Below are positions 21,947-30,035 of a stretch of DNA of 38,981 nucleotides, piece after piece. Made by a program: the position numbers and the translations under genes. Origin of the DNA: a virus; IMG/VR virus record IMGVR_UViG_3300044716_000161, positions 1 through 38,981 of that record; one strand, 5' to 3'. Position 1 is the stretch's first letter. Every line of letters starts with the position of its first letter. The notes beneath the pieces were generated by a model that searched no databases, had not been told where the DNA came from, and worked only from the letters and a program-made list of their open reading frames with translations.

Positions 21947-24879
21947 ACGGACTTGATGCCGCGATTATTGTAAGTACCTTCCCAGTTAAGAGAAGTGAAT
22001 GCAGTGGGAAATGGCGAATCAGCTGTAAGAGTAATTTCTACTTGATTACCTTTTGCCATAACAGGAACTTTGTTTTGTGCATTCCTAAGAATAGGAACGG
22101 AGTTGGCCAAGTAAAGGTTACTTGTAATTTGAGGAAGGTCCAAACTAAATGAATCTCGTCCGTCAGCATCCACTGTGATGTTAAACGGTCCAGAGTTGTA
22201 GCTATCAATCTGCATACGATTGACCATGGGAAGGTTCAAGGTATCCTTTCGCCCCTCACTATTGGTTACGAAGAAGGCAGGCATGGTAGCCTGAGCAACA
22301 TACTTGTATCCAAGAGCAAACTTAGAAAGGGTCTGATTTCCATCCACCTCTACAAAGTAACGTTGTCCAACTGGCTGAGCAAGATCCGTTTCAAGATTTA
22401 ACTCTTGGACGTAGCCTGGGTTAAGAGGATCCAAGCTGACGAGCACTGGTTGAAGATTGGCTTGATTGAACCCATCCTTGAAGCATACGTGGGTGGTGTC
22501 AGTTCCTGCGAAATAAACCTTTGTAGGGTTATAATCCATCAGGTCGAGACGAAGATCCACATAGCCACCATCAAAGAACACAGCACCGCCAGGAGTCTCT
22601 GTCAGAAGGTTGACATGGCTAACTACATAACCACCATCTTGCTTGGTAACAATGTACAGCTGGTCATGGTTGAACTCAATCATCTCTACATCACCACTCA
22701 CTACCCACTTAAACCAAGAGGCCATGCGTCGTTCAGCTCCATCATTAAAGAAGCGGAACACATAGATAGCATTAGGTTCACGATAGGTGGTAAGCATGAA
22801 GGTGGTTGCAGAGGAGGTAACCTTCAGCTCTTTAATATCAGATGGAATATAAGAAGGAACAATACGTGTCAGTTCAACAACAGCAGGCTTAGAACCAACT
22901 GCTTCACCAACAAGCATTTCAAACACCTGGGCTGCGGTATCATTCTCTTCAAGGAATACAATACTAGGACCAGTATCAATCGGAGCAATACGAGGACTCT
23001 GGTTGTAATACGACACAGAGTTGATCTCAGCAGTAGCTGCCGAGAATGCTTCGGTTGTGGTTTCTAGAATGTACTGAGCATTGTCTGCAAACAGAACCAA
23101 ACCACGAGTAGTTTGAATGGAGTGACGCAGTTCAATGGGCCTTAAACTGCCACACGAAAGATCGATTGGATCGCTGGCAACAACCGTAAGAACCGTAGAA
23201 GCAAAGAAGTTAAAGTAGTCCCCTGCTTGAGAAGTGATTACATTTTCATTTGACATGAAAACCAATCGGTTCTTAAAGAATGCAATTCCATGGATGGGGT
23301 TACCAACAAAGGAAGGCATTGGATTGGTTGTAGCATCTCCTACTTCCCTAGGCTTCCAGAATTGCTTGGCAATTGCATCAACGTTAAGAGTAACAGTGGC
23401 AACTGTCAGTACACGGAACGTATCACCTTCAAGGTTGGTTACCGTATCTAAAGCAGTGTATGATCGACCTGCTCTGCTGATCTCAACCGCATCAATAACA
23501 CCTGTGGTAGTGGTGACAATGCGCAGACCGGCCTGCTGTTTCAAAGCAATAGACGGATCGCCTGAAGCTACAGTTGTATAAGCACCGAGAACCGAATAGG
23601 TATTGTTACCAATATCAAATGCAGCGTCAGTGGAAGTGGTTTGAAATACTGTACCATTACGATACCACCGGTAGGTCTGACTGCCAGAGGTATAAATGAT
23701 ACGTTCAACGTAGTTGGTTGGACTAGGTGCCCAAGCAAAGTTAGTGGTTGTAGTATCTGTCCGAGTTGCCGTTACCTTAAGACGCAGGTTTAGGCCAGTG
23801 CCACCATAAACAGGAAAGCTTTGACCAACAGCATAACGTCCATTACCGGAACTTAGAACGGATACGGTTTGAGGAACACCACTGACCGAAGACGTTGCTG
23901 GAGTTGCCGTTGCTGATGCTTCGTCCAGCTTACGGAAAGTAAAGGTTCCATTGGCTTCACGAATGATTACGTGAGGAAGAGTTGCCTCGTTGATGGTTTC
24001 AATAACGCCACCAGCAATAGACTCTTCCCAAGAACCAGCACCACTGGCTCCACCATTGCTTGTCTTAAAGACTACCCAGTAATCATCACCATCGGAATTT
24101 TCAGAAGCCTGAACCTTAATCTTAGCTCCATTAAGGAATTGCGTGGGCAGTTCCGACACCACACTGACAACACCTTTAAAGGCTTCAATAGCAGTACCAG
24201 TCTGACCACCACGGGCCTCTAAAGAAAAGTCTGCATTGTTGGCACGACGAACATGAACGGATTTACCAACAACTGTAGCCACATAGGCCGGGTTTGCGTT
24301 AATAGCAGCAGCCAATCCATTGAGAATATCTGCAGCATTCAAAGCTGTAGCTGATGTCGCAGGTGTGCTGTAGTTAAAACTAGTACCATCAATGATGACG
24401 GTATAGGTTGTGTTATAAGAAATAACGTTAAGGCCTATGAAGCCAAACGGATTTACCGTAGGGCTCAGGTCTGCAGCATTTTCTGTTACAACAATTTTAC
24501 GGTTAAGTACAAACGTGTAATCATTGATCTGCAAGATAGCAAGATCATCTGCACTAACATGAGCTGCATAGGCAGAAGTAATGGGGTTTACCGTTTGTTC
24601 AATGCCACTATTGGCATCCCAAATACGTAAAGCGCCAACCTTGGTAAACTCAACAATGTATTTCTCTTCCTCATCGCGGAAGATGGTAAACCACGTGCCA
24701 TTTGCCGTAGCATTTGTCAGACGCCTGATACCCCGAAGGCCAGGACGTTTAGCCAAACCAAAAGTAGGATCTGGATAGTAATTGGTGCAACTTCTCAGTT
24801 GATTGTTGAGCTTGAGACTATCAGGCTGCTGAGATACCCCACCAATTAGATTAGGAATTTTCTGAGAGATGGCAGCCAT
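21943..24879 (-). CDS. Tail tubular protein B (T7 gp12-like)
   Basis: A 978-aa tail nozzle protein; T7 gp12 is 794 aa, so it is larger, with extra beta-rich sequence in residues 150-500. The N-terminus is the hallmark of the family: IPNLIGGVSQQPDSLKL at residues 9-25 and RSCTNYYPDPTFGLAKRPG soon after. The rest is Thr/Asn/Val-rich beta structure, as expected for the nozzle that holds the fibres. The start overlaps the stop of tail tube A by one base. The enlarged middle may bind the second spike. Confidence 0.93.
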   Translation of the reverse strand: MAAISQKIPNLIGGVSQQPDSLKLNNQLRSCTNYYPDPTFGLAKRPGLRGIRRLTNATANGTWFTIFRDEEEKYIVEFTKVGALRIWDANSGIEQTVNPITSAYAAHVSADDLAILQINDYTFVLNRKIVVTENAADLSPTVNPFGFIGLNVISYNTTYTVIIDGTSFNYSTPATSATALNAADILNGLAAAINANPAYVATVVGKSVHVRRANNADFSLEARGGQTGTAIEAFKGVVSVVSELPTQFLNGAKIKVQASENSDGDDYWVVFKTSNGGASGAGSWEESIAGGVIETINEATLPHVIIREANGTFTFRKLDEASATATPATSSVSGVPQTVSVLSSGNGRYAVGQSFPVYGGTGLNLRLKVTATRTDTTTTNFAWAPSPTNYVERIIYTSGSQTYRWYRNGTVFQTTSTDAAFDIGNNTYSVLGAYTTVASGDPSIALKQQAGLRIVTTTTGVIDAVEISRAGRSYTALDTVTNLEGDTFRVLTVATVTLNVDAIAKQFWKPREVGDATTNPMPSFVGNPIHGIAFFKNRLVFMSNENVITSQAGDYFNFFASTVLTVVASDPIDLSCGSLRPIELRHSIQTTRGLVLFADNAQYILETTTEAFSAATAEINSVSYYNQSPRIAPIDTGPSIVFLEENDTAAQVFEMLVGEAVGSKPAVVELTRIVPSYIPSDIKELKVTSSATTFMLTTYREPNAIYVFRFFNDGAERRMASWFKWVVSGDVEMIEFNHDQLYIVTKQDGGYVVSHVNLLTETPGGAVFFDGGYVDLRLDLMDYNPTKVYFAGTDTTHVCFKDGFNQANLQPVLVSLDPLNPGYVQELNLETDLAQPVGQRYFVEVDGNQTLSKFALGYKYVAQATMPAFFVTNSEGRKDTLNLPMVNRMQIDSYNSGPFNITVDADGRDSFSLDLPQITSNLYLANSVPILRNAQNKVPVMAKGNQVEITLTADSPFPTAFTSLNWEGTYNNRGIKSV

Positions 24880-25478
24880 TATCGTGCAATAGCTCGGTAG
24901 GGAGTATAAGAGATGTAGAAGTTCTGACCGTTTTCCTGACCAAAGACATTGGCTTCAGAAGTGTCAGTGTCATAGGCAATGCAATTCGCCCGCAACAACA
25001 CCTCATCCTGAACGTTAAAGGTTACCATCTCTTGGGAACCAAGGGCACGTCCAGCAAAGACACGAGCAGAGCGTTGCGTGATGTAATCTTTAAAGACCTG
25101 AGGAAGATCTTCAAAGTTAAAGAACCAGACAACATCACACTTAACAGTGCTGCCTGCGGTAAAGTTAAAGGTATGGTTTACCTTGTCGTAAAGCTTTCCA
25201 TCCCTCAGTACCGTTTGATACTTCTGGACATTGGAAATCTTGTTATCGGAAAGCTGCAGCACATTCTGAGGAACATAAATCTCTCCGTTGACATCAGCCG
25301 TAAACGGATAGTTCACCTCAGTATTGAAATGCCACCCCTCTCCTTGCACCTCACGATTAACCGAATCAAGTACGGTTTCAGCAAGAGCAATTTCAGGATT
25401 TGCAATATCGAGAGACACCACGGGTGCCTGCCCAATACCAGAAAGCATCTGGTTGATTGCTTGTAGTTTGGTAGTCAT
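24879..25478 (-). CDS. Tail tubular protein A (T7 gp11-like)
   Basis: A 199-aa adaptor ring protein that joins the portal to the nozzle; T7 gp11 is 196 aa. The N-terminus (LQAINQMLSGIGQAPV) and the following LDSVNREVQGEGWHFNTE match the family pattern A-V-N-x-x-L-x-x-I-G and N-R-x-x-Q-x-x-G-W-x-F-N. I chose the ATG at 25478; an in-frame start farther upstream would begin in the capsid terminator. It lies directly after that terminator, as in T7. Confidence 0.93.
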   Translation of the reverse strand: MTTKLQAINQMLSGIGQAPVVSLDIANPEIALAETVLDSVNREVQGEGWHFNTEVNYPFTADVNGEIYVPQNVLQLSDNKISNVQKYQTVLRDGKLYDKVNHTFNFTAGSTVKCDVVWFFNFEDLPQVFKDYITQRSARVFAGRALGSQEMVTFNVQDEVLLRANCIAYDTDTSEANVFGQENGQNFYISYTPYRAIAR

Positions 25479-25490
25479 TGATTGAGCAGG

Positions 25491-25526
25491 TAGAAAAAGG
25501 GAGGGGACCCCCGAAGAAGTCCCCAA
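25491..25526 (-). terminator. Intrinsic terminator after the capsid gene (Tphi equivalent)
   Basis: On the minus strand GGGGAC and GTCCCC (paired segments 25503-25508 and 25519-25524) form a 6-bp stem with a 10-base loop, followed by TCCCTTTTTCT. It starts 8 bases past the capsid stop. T7 has its main late terminator, Tphi, in the same place, where it raises capsid output relative to tail genes. Confidence 0.8.
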
Positions 25527-25531
25527 AGAAA

Positions 25532-26533
25532 TCAGGCCACGTTACGGAAGGCACCGGCGCAGGAGACGCGCACAGGGCCAGCACCGTAAGCCAGACGGCC
25601 CACGATCACATCGCCTTGATAGATCACCTTGGTGTCAGCACCGGTGGTCTGAACGGAAGGACCGATTGCCTCCACAACGCCAGCAGCGTCACGGTGGAAG
25701 ATCAGGCCGCAGCTGTTGGTGAAGTCGGTAGCGATACCGTAGTTGTTGTTCTCACCGGTCACAGCAGCCGCATCGATGGCGGTACCAGCAGCAGAGCCGT
25801 ACTTACCAAGGAAGGGGATGTTGTTGGACTTGTAGATCTTGATACCAGCGATCTCGTAGAGACCTTCACCGCTGTTCAGGTTACCCTGGGTGTTGCCGTA
25901 TTCACGGTTCAGGATGTTGGTGTCCACCTGGCTGATCAGGGCGTAGTACTGACGAGGAGCCAGCACGGCCACACGACCATCCTTAGGAGCAGCGATCTCA
26001 TCGAGGCGGGCAGCAGCTTCGAAGAAACCATCCACCAGGGCCTGAGCATCGTACTCTTTGTTGAGACCCAGGTTCACGCGGAAACCACCAGGCTCGCCGG
26101 TCACAGCAGCGGACAGGCCAGAGGCACGGTCCAGAACGCGGAACACACGACGGTCATAGAATTCAGCCAGGCTCTGGCCGATCTGACGGGCGATGGGACC
26201 ACGGACGTCGTACTGGGCCAGGGTTTCGTTCAGGTCATAAACGAACGCGCTGGCAACCAGCAGGTCATCCATTGCGATGGTGGTTTCGGCCACAGGAGGG
26301 TTGCCGCTACCAAGGATAGCAGTACCGGGGGTGTGGAAACCAGCTTGGATGCGGCCGGTGTGAATGAACTGGGCTTCTTTGCCGTTACGCAGGGTACGGT
26401 TCTGAACCAGGCCTTTTGCAATCGTAGCATTACGGAAGGCTTCATACACCTCACCCGTAAAGAGTTTCAGAAAAAGAGCTTTAGTATCGCCAGCCTTGTT
26501 AGACTGACCGAGTTGAGTAAGAGTTGCAGTCAT
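25532..26533 (-). CDS. Major capsid protein (T7 gp10A-like)
   Basis: A 333-aa capsid subunit with the HK97 fold expected; T7 gp10A is 345 aa. Recognised by place and by patterns such as FLKLFTGEVYEAFRNATIAK near residue 25, MDDLLVASAFVYDLNETLAQ near residue 90, and AVLAPRQYYALISQ near residue 190. The codons end in C or G far more often than in neighbouring genes, typical of the most highly expressed phage gene. It has a long 270-base leader with repeats and hairpins and a strong terminator after it, so it is controlled on its own. No Shine-Dalgarno sequence is visible before the ATG at 26533. Confidence 0.92.
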   Translation of the reverse strand: MTATLTQLGQSNKAGDTKALFLKLFTGEVYEAFRNATIAKGLVQNRTLRNGKEAQFIHTGRIQAGFHTPGTAILGSGNPPVAETTIAMDDLLVASAFVYDLNETLAQYDVRGPIARQIGQSLAEFYDRRVFRVLDRASGLSAAVTGEPGGFRVNLGLNKEYDAQALVDGFFEAAARLDEIAAPKDGRVAVLAPRQYYALISQVDTNILNREYGNTQGNLNSGEGLYEIAGIKIYKSNNIPFLGKYGSAAGTAIDAAAVTGENNNYGIATDFTNSCGLIFHRDAAGVVEAIGPSVQTTGADTKVIYQGDVIVGRLAYGAGPVRVSCAGAFRNVA

Positions 26534-26610
26534 TGGTTTAAGGAAAAAAGAAAGTTATCAGTTTTCCAAGTACTTGGTTTTTATCCGGATTTGAAGTATT
26601 CGGTTTTTGG

Positions 26611-26655
26611 GCAATACGTCCTTTGTATTGGGTATCCACCTCAGTGGGCCAATAC
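26611..26655 (-). promoter_or_regulatory. Mutually exclusive hairpins in the capsid leader
   Basis: On the transcribed strand GTATTGG (26649-26655) comes first, then CCAATAC (26625-26631), then GTATTGC (26611-26617). The middle segment can pair with the first (7 bp) or with the last (6 bp, 7-base loop), but not both. This is the layout of an attenuator or switch. It may also mark repeated binding sites. Confidence 0.45.
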
Positions 26656-26699
26656 TCCAGTCATGACTAGGTTTTTAACGAGGTTTGCCATCCTCAAGG

Positions 26700-26746
26700 G
26701 GAGAAGTCAGGAATCGAACCTGAGCGAAGCACACCATGCCATCTCC
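26700..26746 (-). other. tRNA-like 3' end (T-arm and acceptor), incomplete tRNA
   Basis: On the minus strand a perfect T-arm TCAGG-TTCGATT-CCTGA (26707-26723) with the canonical GGTTCGATTCC is followed by CTTCTCC (26700-26706). That segment can pair at 6 of 7 positions with GGAGATG at 26740-26746, giving a 47-base minihelix with no anticodon arm. A full tRNA cloverleaf cannot be drawn from the upstream bases. It may be a decayed tRNA, a tRNA-derived attachment-site segment, or a structural mimic. No integrase gene is in the window. Confidence 0.4.
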
Positions 26747-26803
26747 AGATGGCCCACACGTAAACATGCCTCAATGGGCAGCCAGAGGTATGGGCACTGT
26801 AAT

Positions 26804-27643
26804 TTAGAGCAGATCGCCGCTTGCAGCCAGCTTTGTTTCGATGTCCATGCGATAGGCGGGGTCATTCCGATAGCGAGGATCAGAGATGGCCCGTGCCAAT
26901 TCGGCTTGTGAACGGAAACCTTTTACGTTATTACGTACGGCCTTACCGGACACCTGCTGCCCTTCAAAGCCAACAGCATCTTTGTACCGTTGGTTGAGGG
27001 CCTGAACAGCAAAGAAGATAGCATCCTTGTTGCCACTGTTCACGACATTATCGTAGGCAGCAACCTCAGCAGGAGAAAGGTTTTCAGAGGCCCAGGCCAG
27101 GGTTTGACCATAGACCTCTTCACCACCCACCGATTTAACAATGTCCTGTGCATCAGCATCAGAGAGGGCCTTAGGAGCCACAGGAGGGGCGTTCTTTTGG
27201 AGTTCCAGGTAAGCCTCCACCAGCTTTTCAGAAGGCAGTTCCTTGAGCTTCTGGAGGGTCTCAGGGCTAAGCTGATTGTCGTTGGAGTAGTACTCTTCCG
27301 ACGCTTTCAGGATGACCTGAACTTCTTCAGACTCAGCAACCTCTTCCTCCTCTTCACCCGCTTCCTGGGTGTCTTCACCCTCTTCCTGAGTAGTTTCTTC
27401 TTTTTGGCCTAGCTTTTTCTCCAGCTCTTTGTATGCCTTTTCAAGATCTTCAGCAGACTTGAATTTACCAGCATACCGCAGCTCCGACTCAGCATCCTCT
27501 CGGGCCTGATCGTACTTGCGCTGCTCACGAGCATCCTCTTCATTTTGAAGCTTTTCTCCAAGTTCAAGGAGTCGTGCTTCGTTGGTTTGACGGGCCTCAG
27601 TAAGGTCAAGGTCGTCAGTGGAATCAAACGTAATTTCAGGCAT
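26804..27643 (-). CDS. Scaffolding (capsid assembly) protein, T7 gp9-like
   Basis: A 279-aa acidic protein. The central part (residues 80-110) is a run of Glu/Gln/Thr (KEETTQEEGEDTQEAGEEEE), flanked by helical Lys/Glu-rich coiled segments; the C-terminus has GFRSQAELARAISDPRY, typical of the capsid-binding end in T7-like scaffolds. It directs prohead assembly and is then released. It lies between portal and capsid genes as in T7. The leader is A/C-rich (CCACAACCAAACCACC) like the early leaders. Confidence 0.9.
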   Translation of the reverse strand: MPEITFDSTDDLDLTEARQTNEARLLELGEKLQNEEDAREQRKYDQAREDAESELRYAGKFKSAEDLEKAYKELEKKLGQKEETTQEEGEDTQEAGEEEEEVAESEEVQVILKASEEYYSNDNQLSPETLQKLKELPSEKLVEAYLELQKNAPPVAPKALSDADAQDIVKSVGGEEVYGQTLAWASENLSPAEVAAYDNVVNSGNKDAIFFAVQALNQRYKDAVGFEGQQVSGKAVRNNVKGFRSQAELARAISDPRYRNDPAYRMDIETKLAASGDLL

Positions 27644-27660
27644 GGTGGTTTGGTTGTGGA

Positions 27661-27909
27661 TCAGTTATACTCACCGCGAACGGTGCCGAAGGTTGGTTGG
27701 GTAATCTTAGGTCCATGGCTTCCAACCTTAGGCCGGGAAGTATTGGCACGAACCTTAGGCTTACCCGCATACTTGTTACGAGTAGTCAGTTCAATGGAAT
27801 CAGGAAGTTCAAAGTCCTCAGGATTTAGTTCCTGAAGTTCCTCTTCAAGTTCCGGCTGCGGGGACGGTTGGGAGGGAGACGTTTCCTTCTTGGAAGTTTG
27901 CTGCGACAT
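27661..27909 (-). CDS. Small hypothetical protein between portal and scaffold
   Basis: An 82-aa protein, with an N-terminal Ser/Pro/Gln/Glu-rich half (PQPELEEELQELNPEDFELP) and a basic C-terminal half (NKYAGKPKVRANTSRPKVG). It overlaps the portal gene by 65 bases in another frame, which is unusual for this genome. No family is recognised. It may be a small head protein; the acidic then basic halves suggest binding between partners. Confidence 0.6.
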   Translation of the reverse strand: MSQQTSKKETSPSQPSPQPELEEELQELNPEDFELPDSIELTTRNKYAGKPKVRANTSRPKVGSHGPKITQPTFGTVRGEYN

Positions 27910-29491
27910 TACGAATAGAATCTAGTGCTTCTGGGTTTTTGGATGGATCCAACATAGGAGCCTTGGCAAGATCACCGGCCTGGTTCATCAGCGACGCTTG
28001 CATTGCTTGCGACTGCTGCGCTTGAACATCGGCTGCCTGCTCATCAGGAGTCTTGATCAGCTTAAGTGGATCGATACCTTGACTTGCTGCAAGACGTTTG
28101 ATCGCTTCATCAGGATGAATATACTTCATCACCATTTCTGGACCAAGACTTTGAGCCACAGTAGACAGGAACATCATCAGAGATTCCCTATCTTGACCAC
28201 GACCAATGCCATCAAGGCCAGCAATTACGGTTGGGAATACTACACCCTTAGGAAGCTTTGGCAGATCTCCAGAACGTTGGAGCAGGAATAGCTTACGTTG
28301 AAGATAGGGGCGCAGCAATTCGGAGGTAAGATTACCGTAGATTCCACCCAACTGTTCATTGAGTTCTTGTTGGGTAGCGCGGATTTCTTCAGCGGTTGTT
28401 CTTTCGCTCTGACGAACAGAAAGAATAAGAAAAGCCTCCGACAACCGTTGTGTCAGGGAGGTGATCATCTGAAACGCCGAAGCAAAGTCTGCCTGCTTTT
28501 GAACTTGAACAGCAGTTACATCTTCAGCACGTCCTTGAATAATTGCACCATTTCCTGCCTTCGCCAAAACAGAAGGCTTAATGGTAGCAGAAGGAGATAC
28601 CAGAAAGACCACCTTAGCAGCAGCAGCGGAACCTTCCACCATTGCTTGCATAAGTCCTTCAAGAGACTTAAGATCTCCAAGGTATTCTTCGATTCGGCCA
28701 CGACCGTAATCTTCACCATCAACAACATTAAAGCGCAAGGGTAGCCAAGGAGTTGTTGTCTTTGGAGCCTTACCCATTGAATCGGGAATGATCATATCAT
28801 CGGCTTCTTGACGCCAACGCCATTGACCATCCTGTAGTTTAGCCCACGTATAAACAGCAACCTCATCCTCACCAACGGTTACATCAACAGAAGGTGTGGA
28901 GGTATTGTCGTCTACACGATTAATGTTCTGACTGGACTTTTGAAACTCCTTTGGAAGGAATTGACGATTGATAGATTCAACCGTAACAATCTCAGTGGGT
29001 TGACCTTCTCCATCTCGTACGACCACATAACGGTCGAGAGGATAAATCTTTACCCCTTTTGAACCCATGTATACCAGGACATTCCCGGTTACAATCAAGT
29101 GCTTCATCGCCTGGTGGAGGATCACGCGATCCTGTGATTCAGCGATGTTTTGCATGACTACCCGCTCCATTTTGGAGAGGCTCAAGTCGATCTCAGATCT
29201 GATCTTAGCGTCAAGATTTGGGTCCGAAGCCAATTTGCCATCATTGATCTGAAGCTTAAAGAATGTTGTGTTCACAGGGAACAGACTCAACATAAGCTTC
29301 GAGGCCATTACATTAACACCCTTGGCGCCCATCGACTGCCATGGGGTGGTAAGTTTCTGACCATTGACAACTCCTGTTCTGGTCAGGAGATAGGGCAGGC
29401 TCAGTTCGGCACAATCCCTGGCAGTATCAAGGAAGATCGTCCGATCACTGGCTAGCCTTGCGTAGCGAGACGCGGCGGACTGATTTTCCAT
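27845..29491 (-). CDS. Portal (head-tail connector) protein, T7 gp8-like
   Basis: A 548-aa portal forming the 12-fold DNA channel; T7 gp8 is 536 aa. The patterns AELSLPYLLTRTG near residue 29, MASKLMLSLFPVNTTFFKL near residue 60 and VRQSERTTAEEIRATQQELN near residue 360 are typical of T7-type portals. I chose the ATG at 29491 (MENQSA), 2 bases past the upstream stop; a TTG two codons earlier is the alternative. The C-terminal tail is Gln/Ala/Met-rich (QAQQSQAMQASLMNQAG). It docks the terminase and later the gp11-like adaptor. Confidence 0.94.
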   Translation of the reverse strand: MENQSAASRYARLASDRTIFLDTARDCAELSLPYLLTRTGVVNGQKLTTPWQSMGAKGVNVMASKLMLSLFPVNTTFFKLQINDGKLASDPNLDAKIRSEIDLSLSKMERVVMQNIAESQDRVILHQAMKHLIVTGNVLVYMGSKGVKIYPLDRYVVVRDGEGQPTEIVTVESINRQFLPKEFQKSSQNINRVDDNTSTPSVDVTVGEDEVAVYTWAKLQDGQWRWRQEADDMIIPDSMGKAPKTTTPWLPLRFNVVDGEDYGRGRIEEYLGDLKSLEGLMQAMVEGSAAAAKVVFLVSPSATIKPSVLAKAGNGAIIQGRAEDVTAVQVQKQADFASAFQMITSLTQRLSEAFLILSVRQSERTTAEEIRATQQELNEQLGGIYGNLTSELLRPYLQRKLFLLQRSGDLPKLPKGVVFPTVIAGLDGIGRGQDRESLMMFLSTVAQSLGPEMVMKYIHPDEAIKRLAASQGIDPLKLIKTPDEQAADVQAQQSQAMQASLMNQAGDLAKAPMLDPSKNPEALDSIRNVAANFQEGNVSLPTVPAAGT

Positions 29492-29493
29492 GA

Positions 29494-29829
29494 TCAACCA
29501 ATATTAAGTTTAACAGAACTACCAGCCGTAGCAGAAGGAGTTCCAGCTCCACCACCAGTAGAAATACCAGCAGTAGGAATACGAAGAGAAGCAGCACCCA
29601 TGGCGCCCTGACGTTGAGCGGCTCGCTTGCTACGCCTTGACGTTACACGAGCAGCTTGTTCGTTGATAGTTACCGGAGGAGGAACGGGCTTGTTCTGTTC
29701 CATTTGGGTACGAAGCATTTGAGCTTCCTGCTCGAACGTTTGCTGTTGCTGAGCAGCCTGTGCTGCGAATTCACGCTTGGCCTTTTCTTGAGCGTGCTGC
29801 GCTTGACGGCTTGCATTACCTGCGCACAT
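29494..29829 (-). CDS. T7 gp7.3-like tail/virion assembly protein
   Basis: A 111-aa protein just before the portal gene, the place of T7 gene 7.3. The N-terminal half is helical and Gln/Ala-rich (EFAAQAAQQQQTFEQEAQ); the second half has RRSKRAAQRQGAMGAASLRI and a Gly-rich end, similar in plan to the T7 gp7.3 end (KK-S-L-S-V then GGGINI). T7 gp7.3 is needed for virion assembly and adsorption. The match is one of plan and position, not a clear sequence match. The start has a strong Shine-Dalgarno sequence, AGGAG, with an 8-nt spacer. Confidence 0.7.
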   Translation of the reverse strand: MCAGNASRQAQHAQEKAKREFAAQAAQQQQTFEQEAQMLRTQMEQNKPVPPPVTINEQAARVTSRRSKRAAQRQGAMGAASLRIPTAGISTGGGAGTPSATAGSSVKLNIG

Positions 29830-29831
29830 GA

Positions 29832-30035
29832 TTAAATCTCCTTTTTAGCTTTAAGGTGTCGAATAACTTCAATACATCCAGCCATCCGGCCTGCTTCCCA
29901 AGGTGTCATCTCGTGATCAGGATAGTTGTCTGGATACATTTGATCTAGTTCAGCAATGAGCTTATTTAAATCAACATTACCCCCAACCACGCGGGTCAGG
30001 GGCAACGTTTCTTCTTCAAGAAAGGGACTAGCCAT
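29832..30035 (-). CDS. Small hypothetical protein after RNR beta
   Basis: A 67-aa acidic protein with LNKLIAELDQMYPDNYPD and TPWEAGRMAGCIEVIRHLKA. I chose the ATG at 30035 (MASPFLEEE), which overlaps the RNR beta stop by 8 bases; a longer frame would begin inside the RNR gene. No family is recognised with certainty; similar short proteins with this helical end occur near structural genes in cyanophages. It bridges the metabolism and structural blocks. Confidence 0.65.
   Translation of the reverse strand: MASPFLEEETLPLTRVVGGNVDLNKLIAELDQMYPDNYPDHEMTPWEAGRMAGCIEVIRHLKAKKEI

Larger units (their letters stand above)
26534..26803 (-). promoter_or_regulatory. Long structured leader of the capsid gene
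   Basis: A 270-base gap between scaffold and capsid genes, the longest within the structural block. From the scaffold side it holds a tRNA-like 3' end (26700-26746), a palindrome AGTCATGACT (26661-26670), CAATAC-type repeats that can form alternative hairpins (26611-26655), two near-repeats AAAAACC(N3)TACTT (26592-26608 and 26570-26579 area), and palindromes ATCCGGAT and CCAAGTACTTGG just ahead of the gene. A late phage promoter (T7 phi10 position) is expected here, but I cannot point to its sequence. Confidence 0.6.

Noticed and set aside
26687-26760. A complete tRNA gene
   Set aside because: The T-arm and acceptor 3' strand are excellent, but no 5' acceptor, D-arm and 7-base anticodon loop can be fitted upstream. 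It is reported only as a tRNA-like 3' end.
25478-26911. A 477-codon open frame on the plus strand
   Set aside because: It is antisense to the capsid gene and its leader. The open frame follows from the strong codon bias of the capsid gene.
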